Notes: generated by a model from the letters alone, not told the origin. A stretch of 64,000 nt of DNA from Sporolactobacillus kofuensis (GCF_024125425.1 NZ_JAMXWN010000009.1:1-64000), one strand, 5' to 3'; positions 46,374 to 55,346 are shown, counted from the stretch's first letter. Numbers and translations: made by a program.

Positions 46374-47075
46374 TTATTTAGGAATGGGAACATTTAGAAT
46401 TGAATAGAGCTCATTCAGTTGATGGATTTCATAAGTCGGTTGCTCACCGAGGTCATTGGTCTGGTTCTTGGCATTGAACCAGCATGTGTCAAGCCCTGCT
46501 TGGTTTCCTCCATGAATGTCTGAAATTAATGAATCACCAATGATCAGTCCTTCTTTTTCATCAAGATGAGGAACTCGTTCAAAGACATAGTCAAAGAACT
46601 GTCGATCCGGTTTATGGTAGCCGGTATCCTCAGATACGAAGATTTTTTTGAAAAAAGGAGCTAGACCGGAAGCAGAGAGTCTTTTCTTCTGTGTATCAGC
46701 AACGCCATTGGTCACAATATACAGATCAAAATGATCGGACAATGTTTCAATCAGCGGGTAAGCATTTTCTACAAGTTGATGCCCTTCGGAAAGAAAATTG
46801 CGGTAACTTTTTTCCAGTGCAACGCCATCAACGGTTTTGCCGAAGGCTGTAAATAACTTTGAAAAACGTGTGTTCACAAGTTCGTCACGCGTTAGTTTTC
46901 CAACTTCAAAGTCTTTCCACATCCCTTTATTCATCTTTTTATAATAGCTTATGATATCAGGCGTCATGGTTAGTCCTTGATTTTGAAAGAGAAGACGAAG
47001 TGCCAAATCCTCAGTTGCTCCAAAATCAAGTAACGTATCATCAACATCAAAAAACAACGATTTATAGTGATTCAT
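46374..47075 (-). CDS. yjjG: YjjG-family noncanonical pyrimidine nucleotidase (HAD)
   Basis: A 233-aa HAD hydrolase of the YjjG/YfnB group. Motif I FFDVDDTLLDFG (about 8-19), motif II VTNG (about 121), Lys in TGYHKPDRQFFDYV (about 152) and motif IV IIGDSLISDIHGG (about 177-189) are intact. The family removes phosphate from noncanonical pyrimidine nucleotides, a house-cleaning role. GGGAGGGG lies before the ATG. It follows xpt by 26 bases on the same strand, so the two may be cotranscribed. Confidence 0.88.
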   Translation of the reverse strand: MNHYKSLFFDVDDTLLDFGATEDLALRLLFQNQGLTMTPDIISYYKKMNKGMWKDFEVGKLTRDELVNTRFSKLFTAFGKTVDGVALEKSYRNFLSEGHQLVENAYPLIETLSDHFDLYIVTNGVADTQKKRLSASGLAPFFKKIFVSEDTGYHKPDRQFFDYVFERVPHLDEKEGLIIGDSLISDIHGGNQAGLDTCWFNAKNQTNDLGEQPTYEIHQLNELYSILNVPIPK

Positions 47076-47101
47076 CTGTGCACCCCTCCCTAGTCCAGTA
47101 G

Positions 47102-47677
47102 TTATTCATCAAGAAAATGCACCTTATTGTCTGTTAAAGATGAAATACGTGCAAGTGCGAAAACTGAATAGCCTGCCCGATCCAACTTTGCACGTCCTTC
47201 TTGAAAGGATTTCTCGATCACAATACCTATTCCTGAAACAGTCGCACGTGACTGCTCGATAAGTCGTGTTAAACCAAGCGCTGCTTCACCATTTGCTAGA
47301 AAATCATCAATGATTAAGCACTTGTCCTGTTCTTGGATTATGTCTTTTTCCAAGTACACGGTATTATGTACGTTCTTGGTATAAGAATAAATCTCTGTCG
47401 TTAACAAACTTGTATTAAGCGTAATGGGTTTCTTTTTCCTCACAAAAATAACCGGTACCTCTAACGCGAGACCAGTCAGTACAGCTGGGGCAATACCGGA
47501 AGATTCAAGTGTCAACACTTTAGTTATACCTTCATTAGCAAATGCCTTCGCAAATGCCTCGCCAATTTGGTGCATTAACATGGGATCAATTTGATGATTT
47601 AAGAATCGATCAACCTTTAGAATAGTAGAGTTGAGCACAACCCCATCCTCAAGAATTCGCTTTTTTAATTCCTTCAT
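47102..47677 (-). CDS. xpt: Xanthine phosphoribosyltransferase
   Basis: Xpt, 191 aa, salvages xanthine to XMP with PRPP. The N-terminal MKELKKRILEDG, LTLESSGIAPA, FVRKKKPITL and the PRPP-binding loop CLIIDDFLANGEAALGL (about 122-138) match B. subtilis Xpt closely. The ribosome binding site AAAGGA is about 14 bases from the ATG, unusually far. In B. subtilis xpt is controlled by a guanine riboswitch and paired with pbuX; neither a purine aptamer nor pbuX is present here. Confidence 0.93.
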   Translation of the reverse strand: MKELKKRILEDGVVLNSTILKVDRFLNHQIDPMLMHQIGEAFAKAFANEGITKVLTLESSGIAPAVLTGLALEVPVIFVRKKKPITLNTSLLTTEIYSYTKNVHNTVYLEKDIIQEQDKCLIIDDFLANGEAALGLTRLIEQSRATVSGIGIVIEKSFQEGRAKLDRAGYSVFALARISSLTDNKVHFLDE

Positions 47678-47776
47678 GACGCTTTGAATCTTCCTTTCTT
47701 TTTCACGAATATGAACCTTTCACTAAAAAGTATACAATGCATTGGCGTTCTATACGAATAAAAATTGATCTCATAG

Positions 47777-48733
47777 TCACTTATCAAACCAACCTTTTTT
47801 GCGGAACCAGTAGTACATAATTAATGCGATGAACAGCATGACAACAAGACAGATAAAATAACCATAATGCCATTGGAGCTCGGGCATAAAGGTGAAATTC
47901 ATACCATAAATGCCAACAATAAAAGTTAAGGGCATAAAAATGGTCGTAATGACCGTCAACACCTGCATAATTCTATTTGTTCGGTATGTAGTCAGCGACA
48001 GGTAGCTGTCGCGGATGTCTGAAGTAATTTCGAGATTTGATTCAATCATATGTGTGAGACGTGTGAGATTTTCATTGAGGTTACGCAAAAAAAGTTCATG
48101 TTCTTGACTGGTTTCAATTGAGGACGAACTAATCATTCTGTTAATGATATCCATCATTGGTGTGATGACACGTCGAAAGCTCAGCAATTCACTACGTAAA
48201 TGGAATACACGTCGATTGAGGGTATGAATCGGTTCACTTTTTGCATTTAAATCCAAGTCATCGATTTTATCCTCGAGGTCATTAGCAGCCATTATATATT
48301 GATCGATCATGCGGCTCATTAGCCTGCGCAAGATTTCATCAGGAATGTCTTTGACAGAGAAAGCATCGTCGGAACGGCATTCATGCCAAATATCATTCAC
48401 AGCCTTCAAATTGTCCGCGTGATAAGTGATCAGTGATGTTTTTCCTACATATAATTGCATTTCATGGGGCTTTAATGTATTCGGACTAATCACGTGCAAC
48501 GAGACATAATAAAAGTCTTTGAACAATTTAAGTTGCGGCCGATGAGCATGTTGTCCACTTTCCTTTGGCTGACGATGAAACGACGGGAAAAAATGCTTAA
48601 GCTGGTTCAATTCCTGCGCATCAGGTTCGCTTAAATCAATCCAGTAACTTTTTGAGCCAAGCTGTTCCAAAGCTTGAATGTCTGATTTGGTCACTAATTC
48701 TTTTTCATTTTGATTCGCAATAATACGTATCAT
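47777..48733 (-). CDS. corA: CorA-family divalent cation transporter
   Basis: A 318-aa CorA channel for magnesium or cobalt, acting as a pentamer in the membrane. A soluble N-terminal domain (1-200), a long stalk helix (about 205-260) and two C-terminal membrane helices are visible; the selectivity motif YGMNF lies at about 282, and the last residues KKGWF are basic as usual. AAAGGAG is about 12 bases before the ATG. It is followed by xpt on the same strand 100 bases on, with no terminator evident between. Confidence 0.92.
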   Translation of the reverse strand: MIRIIANQNEKELVTKSDIQALEQLGSKSYWIDLSEPDAQELNQLKHFFPSFHRQPKESGQHAHRPQLKLFKDFYYVSLHVISPNTLKPHEMQLYVGKTSLITYHADNLKAVNDIWHECRSDDAFSVKDIPDEILRRLMSRMIDQYIMAANDLEDKIDDLDLNAKSEPIHTLNRRVFHLRSELLSFRRVITPMMDIINRMISSSSIETSQEHELFLRNLNENLTRLTHMIESNLEITSDIRDSYLSLTTYRTNRIMQVLTVITTIFMPLTFIVGIYGMNFTFMPELQWHYGYFICLVVMLFIALIMYYWFRKKGWFDK

Positions 48734-48768
48734 GAGTTGAAAAACTCCTTTATTGATTGCTCAAATGA

Positions 48769-49311
48769 TTAAATATCTAGGAATTCCCCATCCTTAATTT
48801 CATGCAACGCACGAAACAAATCACTGGGGATGTGACCATTGAGTGCATCGATAGAATTATATACCTCAAGCTTTCGACGATCCGGGCGTATCTCGTCGGT
48901 ATCATTGGGATACGGAATTTGATTGTTTGCCTCTCCAACGATTTTTTCCATTATTCTTCGCTTAAGTTCATTTTCAATTGATTGTTCCAAAGGAATCCTC
49001 TTCTGTTCTCGAATAAGAACGGCATATCGTCCATGTGTCGTCTCATAGACCACAAACGTCGTATGCAGTGCACGATCTTCGTCGTGAACGCTTGCTGAAG
49101 CTAATTCTCGACCAATAAATCGTTTCCGCTTGTAAAAACCATCTTCACCTTCTGAAACCTCAATATGTTCAAAACCCTTACCTTCACCAATTTTAATAAA
49201 AAAGCGTAACGCCTGGACAATGGTTGCGGACAGATTTTTACCAGAAACGTCTTGAGCTTGATCGAAGACCTGCAAATCGGAATCAGGAACATAAATGGTT
49301 TTATTTGGCAT
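48769..49311 (-). CDS. EXLDI family protein with N-terminal ribbon-helix-helix-like segment
   Basis: A 180-aa protein ending in EFLDI, the C-terminal signature that names the EXLDI family. The N-terminus KTIYVPDSDLQVFDQA followed by LSATIVQALRFFI has the strand-helix-helix layout of CopG/Arc-type DNA-binding domains (about residues 3-40). The middle has VSEGEDGFYKRKRFIGREL and YETTHGRYAVLIREQKRI. The family's role is not known; a self-regulating DNA-binding protein would fit the palindrome-rich upstream region. AAGGAG lies seven bases before the ATG. corA follows 35 bases after its stop. Confidence 0.82.
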   Translation of the reverse strand: MPNKTIYVPDSDLQVFDQAQDVSGKNLSATIVQALRFFIKIGEGKGFEHIEVSEGEDGFYKRKRFIGRELASASVHDEDRALHTTFVVYETTHGRYAVLIREQKRIPLEQSIENELKRRIMEKIVGEANNQIPYPNDTDEIRPDRRKLEVYNSIDALNGHIPSDLFRALHEIKDGEFLDI

Positions 49312-49340
49312 GGTGATCTCCTTTTAAAAATGATCTCTAC

Positions 49341-49456
49341 GCATTTTATACATATAAATATACACTGTTTATACGTATATGAAAAGCAATATATACGTTT
49401 TCTATACATATATTTTGATGTACAGTCTATGTATAATTTACGTATAGTAAACGTGT
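49341..49456 (-). promoter_or_regulatory. Operator-like AT-rich repeat region upstream of the EXLDI gene
   Basis: Within 115 bases TATACATATA occurs at 49348-49357 and 49403-49412, TATACGTATA at 49370-49379, and related TATACGT, CTATGTATA and ACGTATAG words fill the rest. The pattern of alternating purine-pyrimidine near-palindromes looks like several operator half-sites overlapping the promoter. Precise boundaries are uncertain. Confidence 0.4.
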
Positions 49457-49620
49457 CATCCATTTTTGCGGATCAAACTGCTTTAAGAACGATTTCGTGC
49501 TAATATGTAACCACTTCTTTTCAACAGTCTGCTTATTAATCAATTGCAGCGGAATGCGCAACATGTCACTTGTCCCAAATAAATAAAATGCGAACAATGA
49601 TGATGGACGTAGTAAAAGAA

Positions 49621-49780
49621 ATCGGTTTACCCAGCACGAATTGAACCCTGATTTTAAAAATAATCAGTTTCCGTCACCGAGGCGTAGATGCCTACGGAGG
49701 AGACGAAAAGCCCCGGCGCAACCGGTCGTTCTTTAAAGTACTCGATGATTGAGGGTAAAAATTTAAGTTTGTCGCAAACG
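49621..49780. other. GC-rich structured intergenic island, possible unknown RNA
   Basis: In a 575-base AT-rich gap (49312-49886) the stretch 49671-49735 is much richer in GC and contains several hairpins: 49648-49667, 49683-49697 (CGTAG with CTACG), CCGG with CCGG at about 49713-49725, and GTTTG with CAAAC at 49768-49780. No tRNA, known riboswitch or open frame with a ribosome binding site fits. The rest of the gap shows nothing else. Confidence 0.35.
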
Positions 49781-49886
49781 GACTTCTGAGGAAGAATTTT
49801 CACCTTCTCCTTTAAGGAACAGATGAATTAAACAAACGTTTATTTAATCTCTCCGATCGATCGACCACATCTCCTATTCGTTTTTG

Positions 49887-50306
49887 TTAAGATTTATTTA
49901 GTTTGGTTAATAAGCGGATGAGCTGTTTCTGTTCTTTTATGGATAGTCCTTTGAATTGCTGCAAAAAGAATTGTCTTTGTTTCGGGAGTACTTGTTCAAA
50001 TATCGCTTCGCCCTTGTCGGTTAACTTAATGTATTTAGTCTTCCAGTTTTGCTCCCTACTTATATAGCCTTCTTTTTCCATCTTGATGATCAGTTGAGTA
50101 ATATTCCCTTTTGTAAAAAACATTTTCTCGGCAAGTTCTTTTTGGGAAATGTGCTCATTTTCACCAACTTTCACAATCAGTTCAAATTGAGATATCGTAA
50201 AATTCCATTCTTTTAGAAATTGATCATAGTATTTTAACTGTACATGATAGGATCGAGACAGCTGAAACCAGAGCTGGATTGCGGTTTCCGAAAGATTTTT
50301 CATCAT
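49887..50306 (-). CDS. MarR-family transcriptional regulator
   Basis: A 139-aa winged-helix regulator with the MarR layout: helical dimerisation N-terminus, FTISQFELIVKVGE, the recognition region ISQKELAEKMFFTKGNITQLIIKMEKEGYI (about residues 52-82 in total), wing REQNWKTKYIKLTDKG and C-terminal dimer helices. ATG at 50306 has AAGGA 11 bases upstream; the frame runs on to a TTG at 50330. It is transcribed divergently from the sugar transporter, whose promoter overlaps a palindrome, so it probably controls that gene and itself. Confidence 0.83.
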   Translation of the reverse strand: MMKNLSETAIQLWFQLSRSYHVQLKYYDQFLKEWNFTISQFELIVKVGENEHISQKELAEKMFFTKGNITQLIIKMEKEGYISREQNWKTKYIKLTDKGEAIFEQVLPKQRQFFLQQFKGLSIKEQKQLIRLLTKLNKS

Positions 50307-50345
50307 ATTATTTGTTGTCCTTATTTTCAATTTATTTCACCTTTT

Positions 50346-50374
50346 TTGACTTAATATCAGTTTAATGCTAAACT
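50346..50374 (+). promoter_or_regulatory. Sigma-A promoter with overlapping palindromic operator
   Basis: TTGACT (50346-50351), a 17-bp spacer and TAAACT (50369-50374) form a promoter for the sugar transporter. The inverted repeat AGTTTA (50359-50364) and TAAACT (50369-50374) with a 4-base spacer covers the -10, a position suited to repression by the divergent MarR protein. The leader would be about 190 nt. Confidence 0.5.
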
Positions 50375-50572
50375 TAAGATACATTCAAGAATACACCGAG
50401 CGAAACAGTTGGATTTACTTTCTTTGTTTGTCAAAGGCAAGGTACTTCTTTTTCAACTGTTTTTATTTTCGTTCAGCTTGTGGATTGATCCTATCATCCA
50501 TTGATCTGCATGCATAATTGTGCAATGCAGACTTTTTGTTTCATTATTGCAAGGAGGAGATTTGTTATTCCT

Positions 50573-52054
50573 ATGAATAAACCGTTAGAATCGTCCAACG
50601 ATACCCTGGAGTTAAAAGATTACCAACAGAGTATCCATTTAAGAAATCCAAAAAGGTATGTAAAAGTGATCGCCCTCATCGCTTCATTCGGTGGGCTGCT
50701 CTTCGGATACGATACCGGAGTGATCAATGGTGCGCTTCCCTACATGGCTAGACCGGATCAGTTAAATCTAAATGCATTCTCAGAAGGACTTGTTGCGAGT
50801 TCTTTGATTCTTGGTGCCGCGTTTGGTGCTGTTTTTACCGGTAAATTGGCGGACAGCAAAGGAAGAAAAAGGGTTATTATGTATCTTGCCCTTGTTTTTC
50901 TGGTTACGACTCTTGGTTGTTCAGTCGCTCAAAATGCGCTAATGATGGTCTTCTTTCGCTTCTTTCTCGGATTGGCAGTTGGCGGAGCATCAGTAGCCGT
51001 ACCCACTTTTCTTGCCGAAGTATCTCCAGTCGAGTTCCGCGGAAGAATGGTGACCCAAAACGAATTAATGATTGTCACTGGACAACTTCTTGCTTACACG
51101 TTCAATGCAGTGATCGCAAATTATTCAAGTGGCGCATCTCATGTATGGCGGTACATGCTTGTTCTGGCAACCTTGCCATCCATTACCCTTTGGATTGGAA
51201 TGTTCTTTGTTCCAGAAAGCCCCAGATGGTATGCCTCTAAGGGAAAATTTAAAAGTGCGTGGCGCGTTTTAAACAGAATTCGTCACCCGAAACGTGCGAG
51301 ACGAGAACTGAAGTCCATTAAAACTACTGTCCAAAACGAACAACAAAAAATGAACCAAGTTTCGATCAGAGACTTAACGATCCCTTGGGTCAGAAAAATT
51401 GTTTTTCTGGGAATCGGTTTAGCAATCATACAGCAAGTAACTGGTGTCAATTCAATTATGTACTACGGGACGCAAATTCTTCAAAATGCTGGATTAAGTA
51501 CAAATGTAGCGTTAATCGCAAATGTTGCGAATGGGATCATTTCTGTACTTGCCGTTTTTATAGGAATTTGGCTGCTTGATAAGGTGAATCATCGTCCTAT
51601 GCTTATGATTGGTTTTGCTGGAACCTCGTCCGCATTGCTTATGATCAGTATTTTTTCCATGACATTAAGTGGAACAGCACTATTACCCTATTTAGTACTT
51701 AGTATGACGGTCATGTTTCTAGCATTTCAACAATCTGCAATTGCCCCAGTCACTTGGTTAATGCTATCAGAAATTTTCCCACAGCGTGTTCGCGGACTGG
51801 GTATGGGCATATCTGTATTTTGTCTCTGGCTGACGAACTTCTTAATCAGTTTACTATTTCCAATCATCTTGGAATTTGTCGGTTTTTCAGTAACGTTCTT
51901 TCTTTTTTTTCTATGTGGTATTGCCGCATTTGCCTTCGTCAAGTTTGCTTTGCCCGAAACAAGAGGCAAATCTCTAGAAGAATTAGAACTGTATTTTCGA
52001 AATAAGGGCCACAAGACTGTCACAGAAAACCAAAATGTAACCGTAAATAAATAA
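50573..52054 (+). CDS. MFS sugar porter family transporter
   Basis: A 493-aa proton-coupled sugar or polyol importer of the CsbC/IolT/XylE type with twelve membrane segments. Diagnostic motifs are GYDTGVINGALPYM (helix 1), GKLADSKGRKR (about residue 90), RFFLGLAVGG, PESPRWY ending helix 6, QQVTGVNSIMYYG (helix 7, sugar-binding Gln pair) and PETRGKSLEELE after helix 12. Substrate not readable. ATG at 50573 fits the family, although AGGAGG lies about 15 bases away. Likely regulated by the divergent MarR protein. Confidence 0.9.
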   Translation: MNKPLESSNDTLELKDYQQSIHLRNPKRYVKVIALIASFGGLLFGYDTGVINGALPYMARPDQLNLNAFSEGLVASSLILGAAFGAVFTGKLADSKGRKRVIMYLALVFLVTTLGCSVAQNALMMVFFRFFLGLAVGGASVAVPTFLAEVSPVEFRGRMVTQNELMIVTGQLLAYTFNAVIANYSSGASHVWRYMLVLATLPSITLWIGMFFVPESPRWYASKGKFKSAWRVLNRIRHPKRARRELKSIKTTVQNEQQKMNQVSIRDLTIPWVRKIVFLGIGLAIIQQVTGVNSIMYYGTQILQNAGLSTNVALIANVANGIISVLAVFIGIWLLDKVNHRPMLMIGFAGTSSALLMISIFSMTLSGTALLPYLVLSMTVMFLAFQQSAIAPVTWLMLSEIFPQRVRGLGMGISVFCLWLTNFLISLLFPIILEFVGFSVTFFLFFLCGIAAFAFVKFALPETRGKSLEELELYFRNKGHKTVTENQNVTVNK

Positions 52055-52064
52055 ACAGTCTCTT

Positions 52065-52094
52065 AAAAGAGGGCAGCTTTTGCTGCTTTCTTTT
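52065..52094 (+). terminator. Terminator of the sugar transporter gene
   Basis: A 13-bp stem with two G-T pairs (52065-52077 with 52082-52094), a T4 loop and T-rich right arm. Confidence 0.75.
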
Positions 52095-52149
52095 GTTTTA
52101 AACTAAAATCTGCTTCTCCATTTCATTCACATAATTTTATGTAAAAAAG

Positions 52150-53370
52150 TTAGTTGGGTTTCGCACAGACGAGTGTAAATAACTTGGGCAGACCGATATC
52201 ATTAATCTTCATGTTCGGTTGTTCGTCTAATCGGCGCACAGTTAAACCTGATTGTGCAAATGTTGTTACAATCTCGCCAAGCGTCCATTCTCTCAGATAA
52301 ACTTTCCGTGATCCTTCTTCTGCAGATTGATGATGAGAATCAAGATGTTTTGCAAACGCAACGGATCGGGTATGAAGTGACTGATCAAAATAATTGCCAA
52401 AGACAATTTGTCGTTTCCCTTTCGTTGTCACAAGTTTTGTTGAGATCGGATGAAATTCTTGAATGACAAATTGACCCCCTGGTTTTAATAAATTGAAAAC
52501 AAGGTCAGCGATTGGTTCCAAGTCAATAAAATAATGTAGAATTCCAAGTTCCATGAAAACTTGATCATACTTTTCCTTATATTGATCGACTGGGAGTTGC
52601 AATACATCTGAAATAACATAATTAAGTGGCACATCAAGTGCGTTTGCAACATGTTTTGCATAAGCCGCATTCTCAGCTGAGATATCAACAACAGTCACCT
52701 CCGCACCCATTAGTGCAAGCGCAAGTGCTTTTCCTGCATGTGAACCAAGCAAATTCATAATTTTTTGCCCGCGCACATCTTTTAAATAATAAGATAGCGA
52801 ACCAAGTCTCCCGATTGGGTCTTGCTTGATTTTTTGAGCTGCTTGATCTGGTGTACCAAAACGATTGATCCATGCTTGATATGCATCATCATTCCATGCT
52901 TGGCCATTTTGATCGGCGTCAGTCACCTGCAAATTATAATAATAGCGTTTTATTGCTAATCGAATCGGATTCGATTTTTCTAAAGTACGAAGGTAATAAT
53001 TTAAAGACTTTACTGCGAGTTCCTCTGAAGCGACCGAGATAATTAATCGATCAGGATCTGTACGAACAACAGTACCTAGGTAGCCCACAATTTCAATGAA
53101 AAATCCATTCATCGTGAACGTGAACGAATGCGTTCGTTGAGTTGTATTCACTTCACTGATGGTATTTTCAATGAGCTTCGCTCGAAACGATTCAAGTGCG
53201 TCCCATTGAATCGAAAAACGGATCGAGGGGGTTCGATCCACTGAACACCCTTGTAACTGAACAGCGGATTCACCTTCCAGTGTTGCCGATATATGCTCTC
53301 TTTCCAGAAGATGCCATACATCGAAAATCGTTTTTTGCCAAGTTTCTTCATCGAAACATTCTTTATTCAT
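52150..53370 (-). CDS. SAM-dependent methyltransferase fused to a degenerate nucleotidyltransferase-like domain
   Basis: A 406-aa two-domain protein. The C-terminal part (about 175-406) is a class I methyltransferase: motif I IMNLLGSHAGKALALALMGAEVTVVD region (about 208-233), MELGILHYFIDLEP (about 272) and LLKPGGQFVIQEFHP (about 294). The N-terminal part (about 5-150) has the layout of nucleotidyltransferase domains, with GESAVQLQG in place of the usual GGSA..L.G and SIRFSI where the DxD metal pair should be, then FFIEIVG. So it likely binds rather than transfers. Its ATG overlaps the upstream GNAT stop by eight bases, showing translational coupling; AAGGAG precedes it by seven. Substrates unknown. 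Confidence 0.78.
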   Translation of the reverse strand: MNKECFDEETWQKTIFDVWHLLEREHISATLEGESAVQLQGCSVDRTPSIRFSIQWDALESFRAKLIENTISEVNTTQRTHSFTFTMNGFFIEIVGYLGTVVRTDPDRLIISVASEELAVKSLNYYLRTLEKSNPIRLAIKRYYYNLQVTDADQNGQAWNDDAYQAWINRFGTPDQAAQKIKQDPIGRLGSLSYYLKDVRGQKIMNLLGSHAGKALALALMGAEVTVVDISAENAAYAKHVANALDVPLNYVISDVLQLPVDQYKEKYDQVFMELGILHYFIDLEPIADLVFNLLKPGGQFVIQEFHPISTKLVTTKGKRQIVFGNYFDQSLHTRSVAFAKHLDSHHQSAEEGSRKVYLREWTLGEIVTTFAQSGLTVRRLDEQPNMKINDIGLPKLFTLVCAKPN

Positions 53371-54250
53371 TGATAAACTCCTTCAGATCTTTTACATGAA
53401 CGCGATCATAATTAATCGTTTCGTTCGGTGTAAAACCGAATTTTTGGTAGAGATGGAATGCTGCTTCATTTCGTGACTCCACTTCTAACTTAACAATTTT
53501 TGCGTGACTTGAAAGCAATTGTTCTAAGATCATGCCTAGGAATGAAAAACCAACACCTTTACCTTGCCAGTCCTTATGGATTCCTAACCCAAACAAAAAA
53601 GCTTCAATGCCATCGAAACGTACATTACAAACGCCGATAATCTCACCGTTCATGGTTGCCGAATATCCTTGCCTGTTTGACGAAAGCAAAGTCATCTCAA
53701 TGAGGTGTTGAGCCTCTTCTCTGCCATCTTCAAATGCCGATACATTGACATCAATCAGCTGTTGCAAATCGTCGATTCTTTGTTCTTTTATTTCCAAGCC
53801 TGATTTTGATTGATGTTGTTTTGTATCGTTTTTCAACTCTAGAGACATCACATACTCAGAAAAATCATGTATTGCCCCGTAATGACGAATTATCCTATTT
53901 TCCGGATACTTTGGTTGTGACACAAAGAGAAGATCAGGAATGTGATAGTCATTCAGTTCTTCAAGAGTTCTAAGAAGCAATGCACTAAAATAGCCATTTC
54001 GTCTATATTCTGGAAGTGTGAACGCTGAAAGCTCTGCCTCAGACGAAGTTGGTGCAAACAAATGCAAAAAAGCAATTAATCGATGCTTTTCATAGCAGAG
54101 AAACGTATGATTCATGGTTTTGTGTCTGTTTATCGAATCGTCCAAATCCGTGAGATATAGGCAACCATCTGCTTGAGCACACTCATTCTCAAGCGCTCGG
54201 ATCTCCTGTTTTACCTCTGCATTCAAAGAATGCACAGCTTTAATAATCAT
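53363..54250 (-). CDS. Tandem GNAT-domain acetyltransferase
   Basis: A 295-aa protein with two GNAT modules. The first (about 1-140) has AFTLPEYRRNGYFSALLL as acetyl-CoA loop, the second (about 150-295) has LGIHKDWQGKGVGFSFL with the full QGKGVG motif and the ending VESRNEAAFHLYQKFGF. In double-GNAT proteins often only one half is active; here the second has the better motif. GGAG lies nine bases before the ATG. It is the first gene of a two-gene unit with the methyltransferase downstream, so both may modify the same target. Confidence 0.82.
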   Translation of the reverse strand: MIIKAVHSLNAEVKQEIRALENECAQADGCLYLTDLDDSINRHKTMNHTFLCYEKHRLIAFLHLFAPTSSEAELSAFTLPEYRRNGYFSALLLRTLEELNDYHIPDLLFVSQPKYPENRIIRHYGAIHDFSEYVMSLELKNDTKQHQSKSGLEIKEQRIDDLQQLIDVNVSAFEDGREEAQHLIEMTLLSSNRQGYSATMNGEIIGVCNVRFDGIEAFLFGLGIHKDWQGKGVGFSFLGMILEQLLSSHAKIVKLEVESRNEAAFHLYQKFGFTPNETINYDRVHVKDLKEFINE

Positions 54251-54297
54251 GGCTTTGCTCCAATCACTTTCGATATTAATGCCCTATTGACGCACAA

Positions 54298-54322
54298 AGA
54301 AACCTGAGTAGATCAGGCTTCT
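54298..54322 (-). terminator. Weak terminator of the ferredoxin-NADP reductase gene
   Basis: A 5-bp core stem (54303-54307 with 54313-54317) extended by four pairs after one mismatch, with TTTCTTT on the minus strand, 17 bases after the stop codon. Confidence 0.5.
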
Positions 54323-54338
54323 CTATTAAAAAGGTCCA

Positions 54339-55346
54339 TTACTTAGTGAATAATTCTCCTGCACTAGAGCTATGTACCGGTTGTGCCCTGGAATTAGGAT
54401 CAATATAATGCTTAGCATTATTAACCGCAGTTGGTGCTTCTCCCAGTCCGGTAGCGATCAGTTTAACTTTGCCAGGATATGCGGCAATATCGCCTGCAGC
54501 ATATACTCCGGGAATGTTGGTTTCCATTTTGCTATTAACCAAGATTGAGTTTTTCTCCAATTCAAGTCCCCAATCTTTAATCGGACCAAGTGCCGAGACA
54601 AAACCATAGTTTACAATCAAATCATCGAGCAGCAATGTTTCTTCGGCATCGCCTTTCACTTGTTGAATGACGAGCTGGTCAACAGAATGATCTGTACCCG
54701 AAACTGATTTTGCAGTAAATGGTGTTTTTATACGTACCGATGCTTTTTTCATCTCTTCAACACTTGTCTCATGAGCACGGAATTGATCACGACGATGTAC
54801 AATAGTGACCTCCTTCGCAATCGGTGCGAGTGTGTTTGCCCAGTCAACAGCTGAGTCACCGCCACCAAGAATCACAACACGTTTATCTTTGAATACTGTA
54901 ATATCTTGGACATAGTAATGAATATTTTTGAAACCATCAACTGCTTGTTCAACTTTAAGCGGCCGTGGTGCAAAAGCACCGACTCCTGCAGTAATCACAA
55001 CTGTACGCGAGAAATGTGTAACGCCTGTGACCGAGGTCAGTTCAATCACTCCATCCTCACGACGGTTCATCGTTTCAATTTTTTCATCGAGAAAAATATT
55101 TGGATGAAATTGTTCCGCTTGTTCTTGTAAATTTCTAACCAAATCTTTTGCTTTAATTCTTGGGAATCCTGCCACATCATAAATTTCTTTTTCCGGATAG
55201 AGTGTACCCAGCTGACCACCTAATTGAGGAAGACTTTCAATAATCTTCACCTTCATTTGCCGCATCCCGGCATAAAAAGCAGTGAATAATCCTGTTGGAC
55301 CGCCACCGATTATCGTTATATCAAAAATTTCCTGATCCTTCGACAA
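54339..55346 (-). CDS. Ferredoxin/flavodoxin-NADP reductase, thioredoxin reductase-like (YumC type)
   Basis: A 335-aa FAD enzyme of the YumC/YcgT group, which passes electrons from NADPH to ferredoxin or flavodoxin. The FAD motif is [10 protein letters not shown] (about 11-20), the NADPH motif [13 protein letters not shown] (about 158-170) and the second FAD block [25 protein letters not shown] (about 280-304 in total). The CxxC of true thioredoxin reductases is absent, as expected. TTG at 55346 with GGAGG seven bases upstream is better than the ATG at 55373. Monocistronic. Confidence 0.9.
   Translation of the reverse strand: MSKDQEIFDITIIGGGPTGLFTAFYAGMRQMKVKIIESLPQLGGQLGTLYPEKEIYDVAGFPRIKAKDLVRNLQEQAEQFHPNIFLDEKIETMNRREDGVIELTSVTGVTHFSRTVVITAGVGAFAPRPLKVEQAVDGFKNIHYYVQDITVFKDKRVVILGGGDSAVDWANTLAPIAKEVTIVHRRDQFRAHETSVEEMKKASVRIKTPFTAKSVSGTDHSVDQLVIQQVKGDAEETLLLDDLIVNYGFVSALGPIKDWGLELEKNSILVNSKMETNIPGVYAAGDIAAYPGKVKLIATGLGEAPTAVNNAKHYIDPNSRAQPVHSSSAGELFTK

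Noticed and set aside
47678-47776. Possible purine riboswitch before xpt
   Set aside because: The 100-base gap lacks the conserved loop and core sequences of the purine aptamer and is too short for aptamer plus terminator.
49589-49645. Short ORF beginning MRTMMMDVVKEIGLP in the EXLDI/marR gap
   Set aside because: Eighteen codons without a ribosome binding site and no family recognised; possibly gene debris but not supportable.
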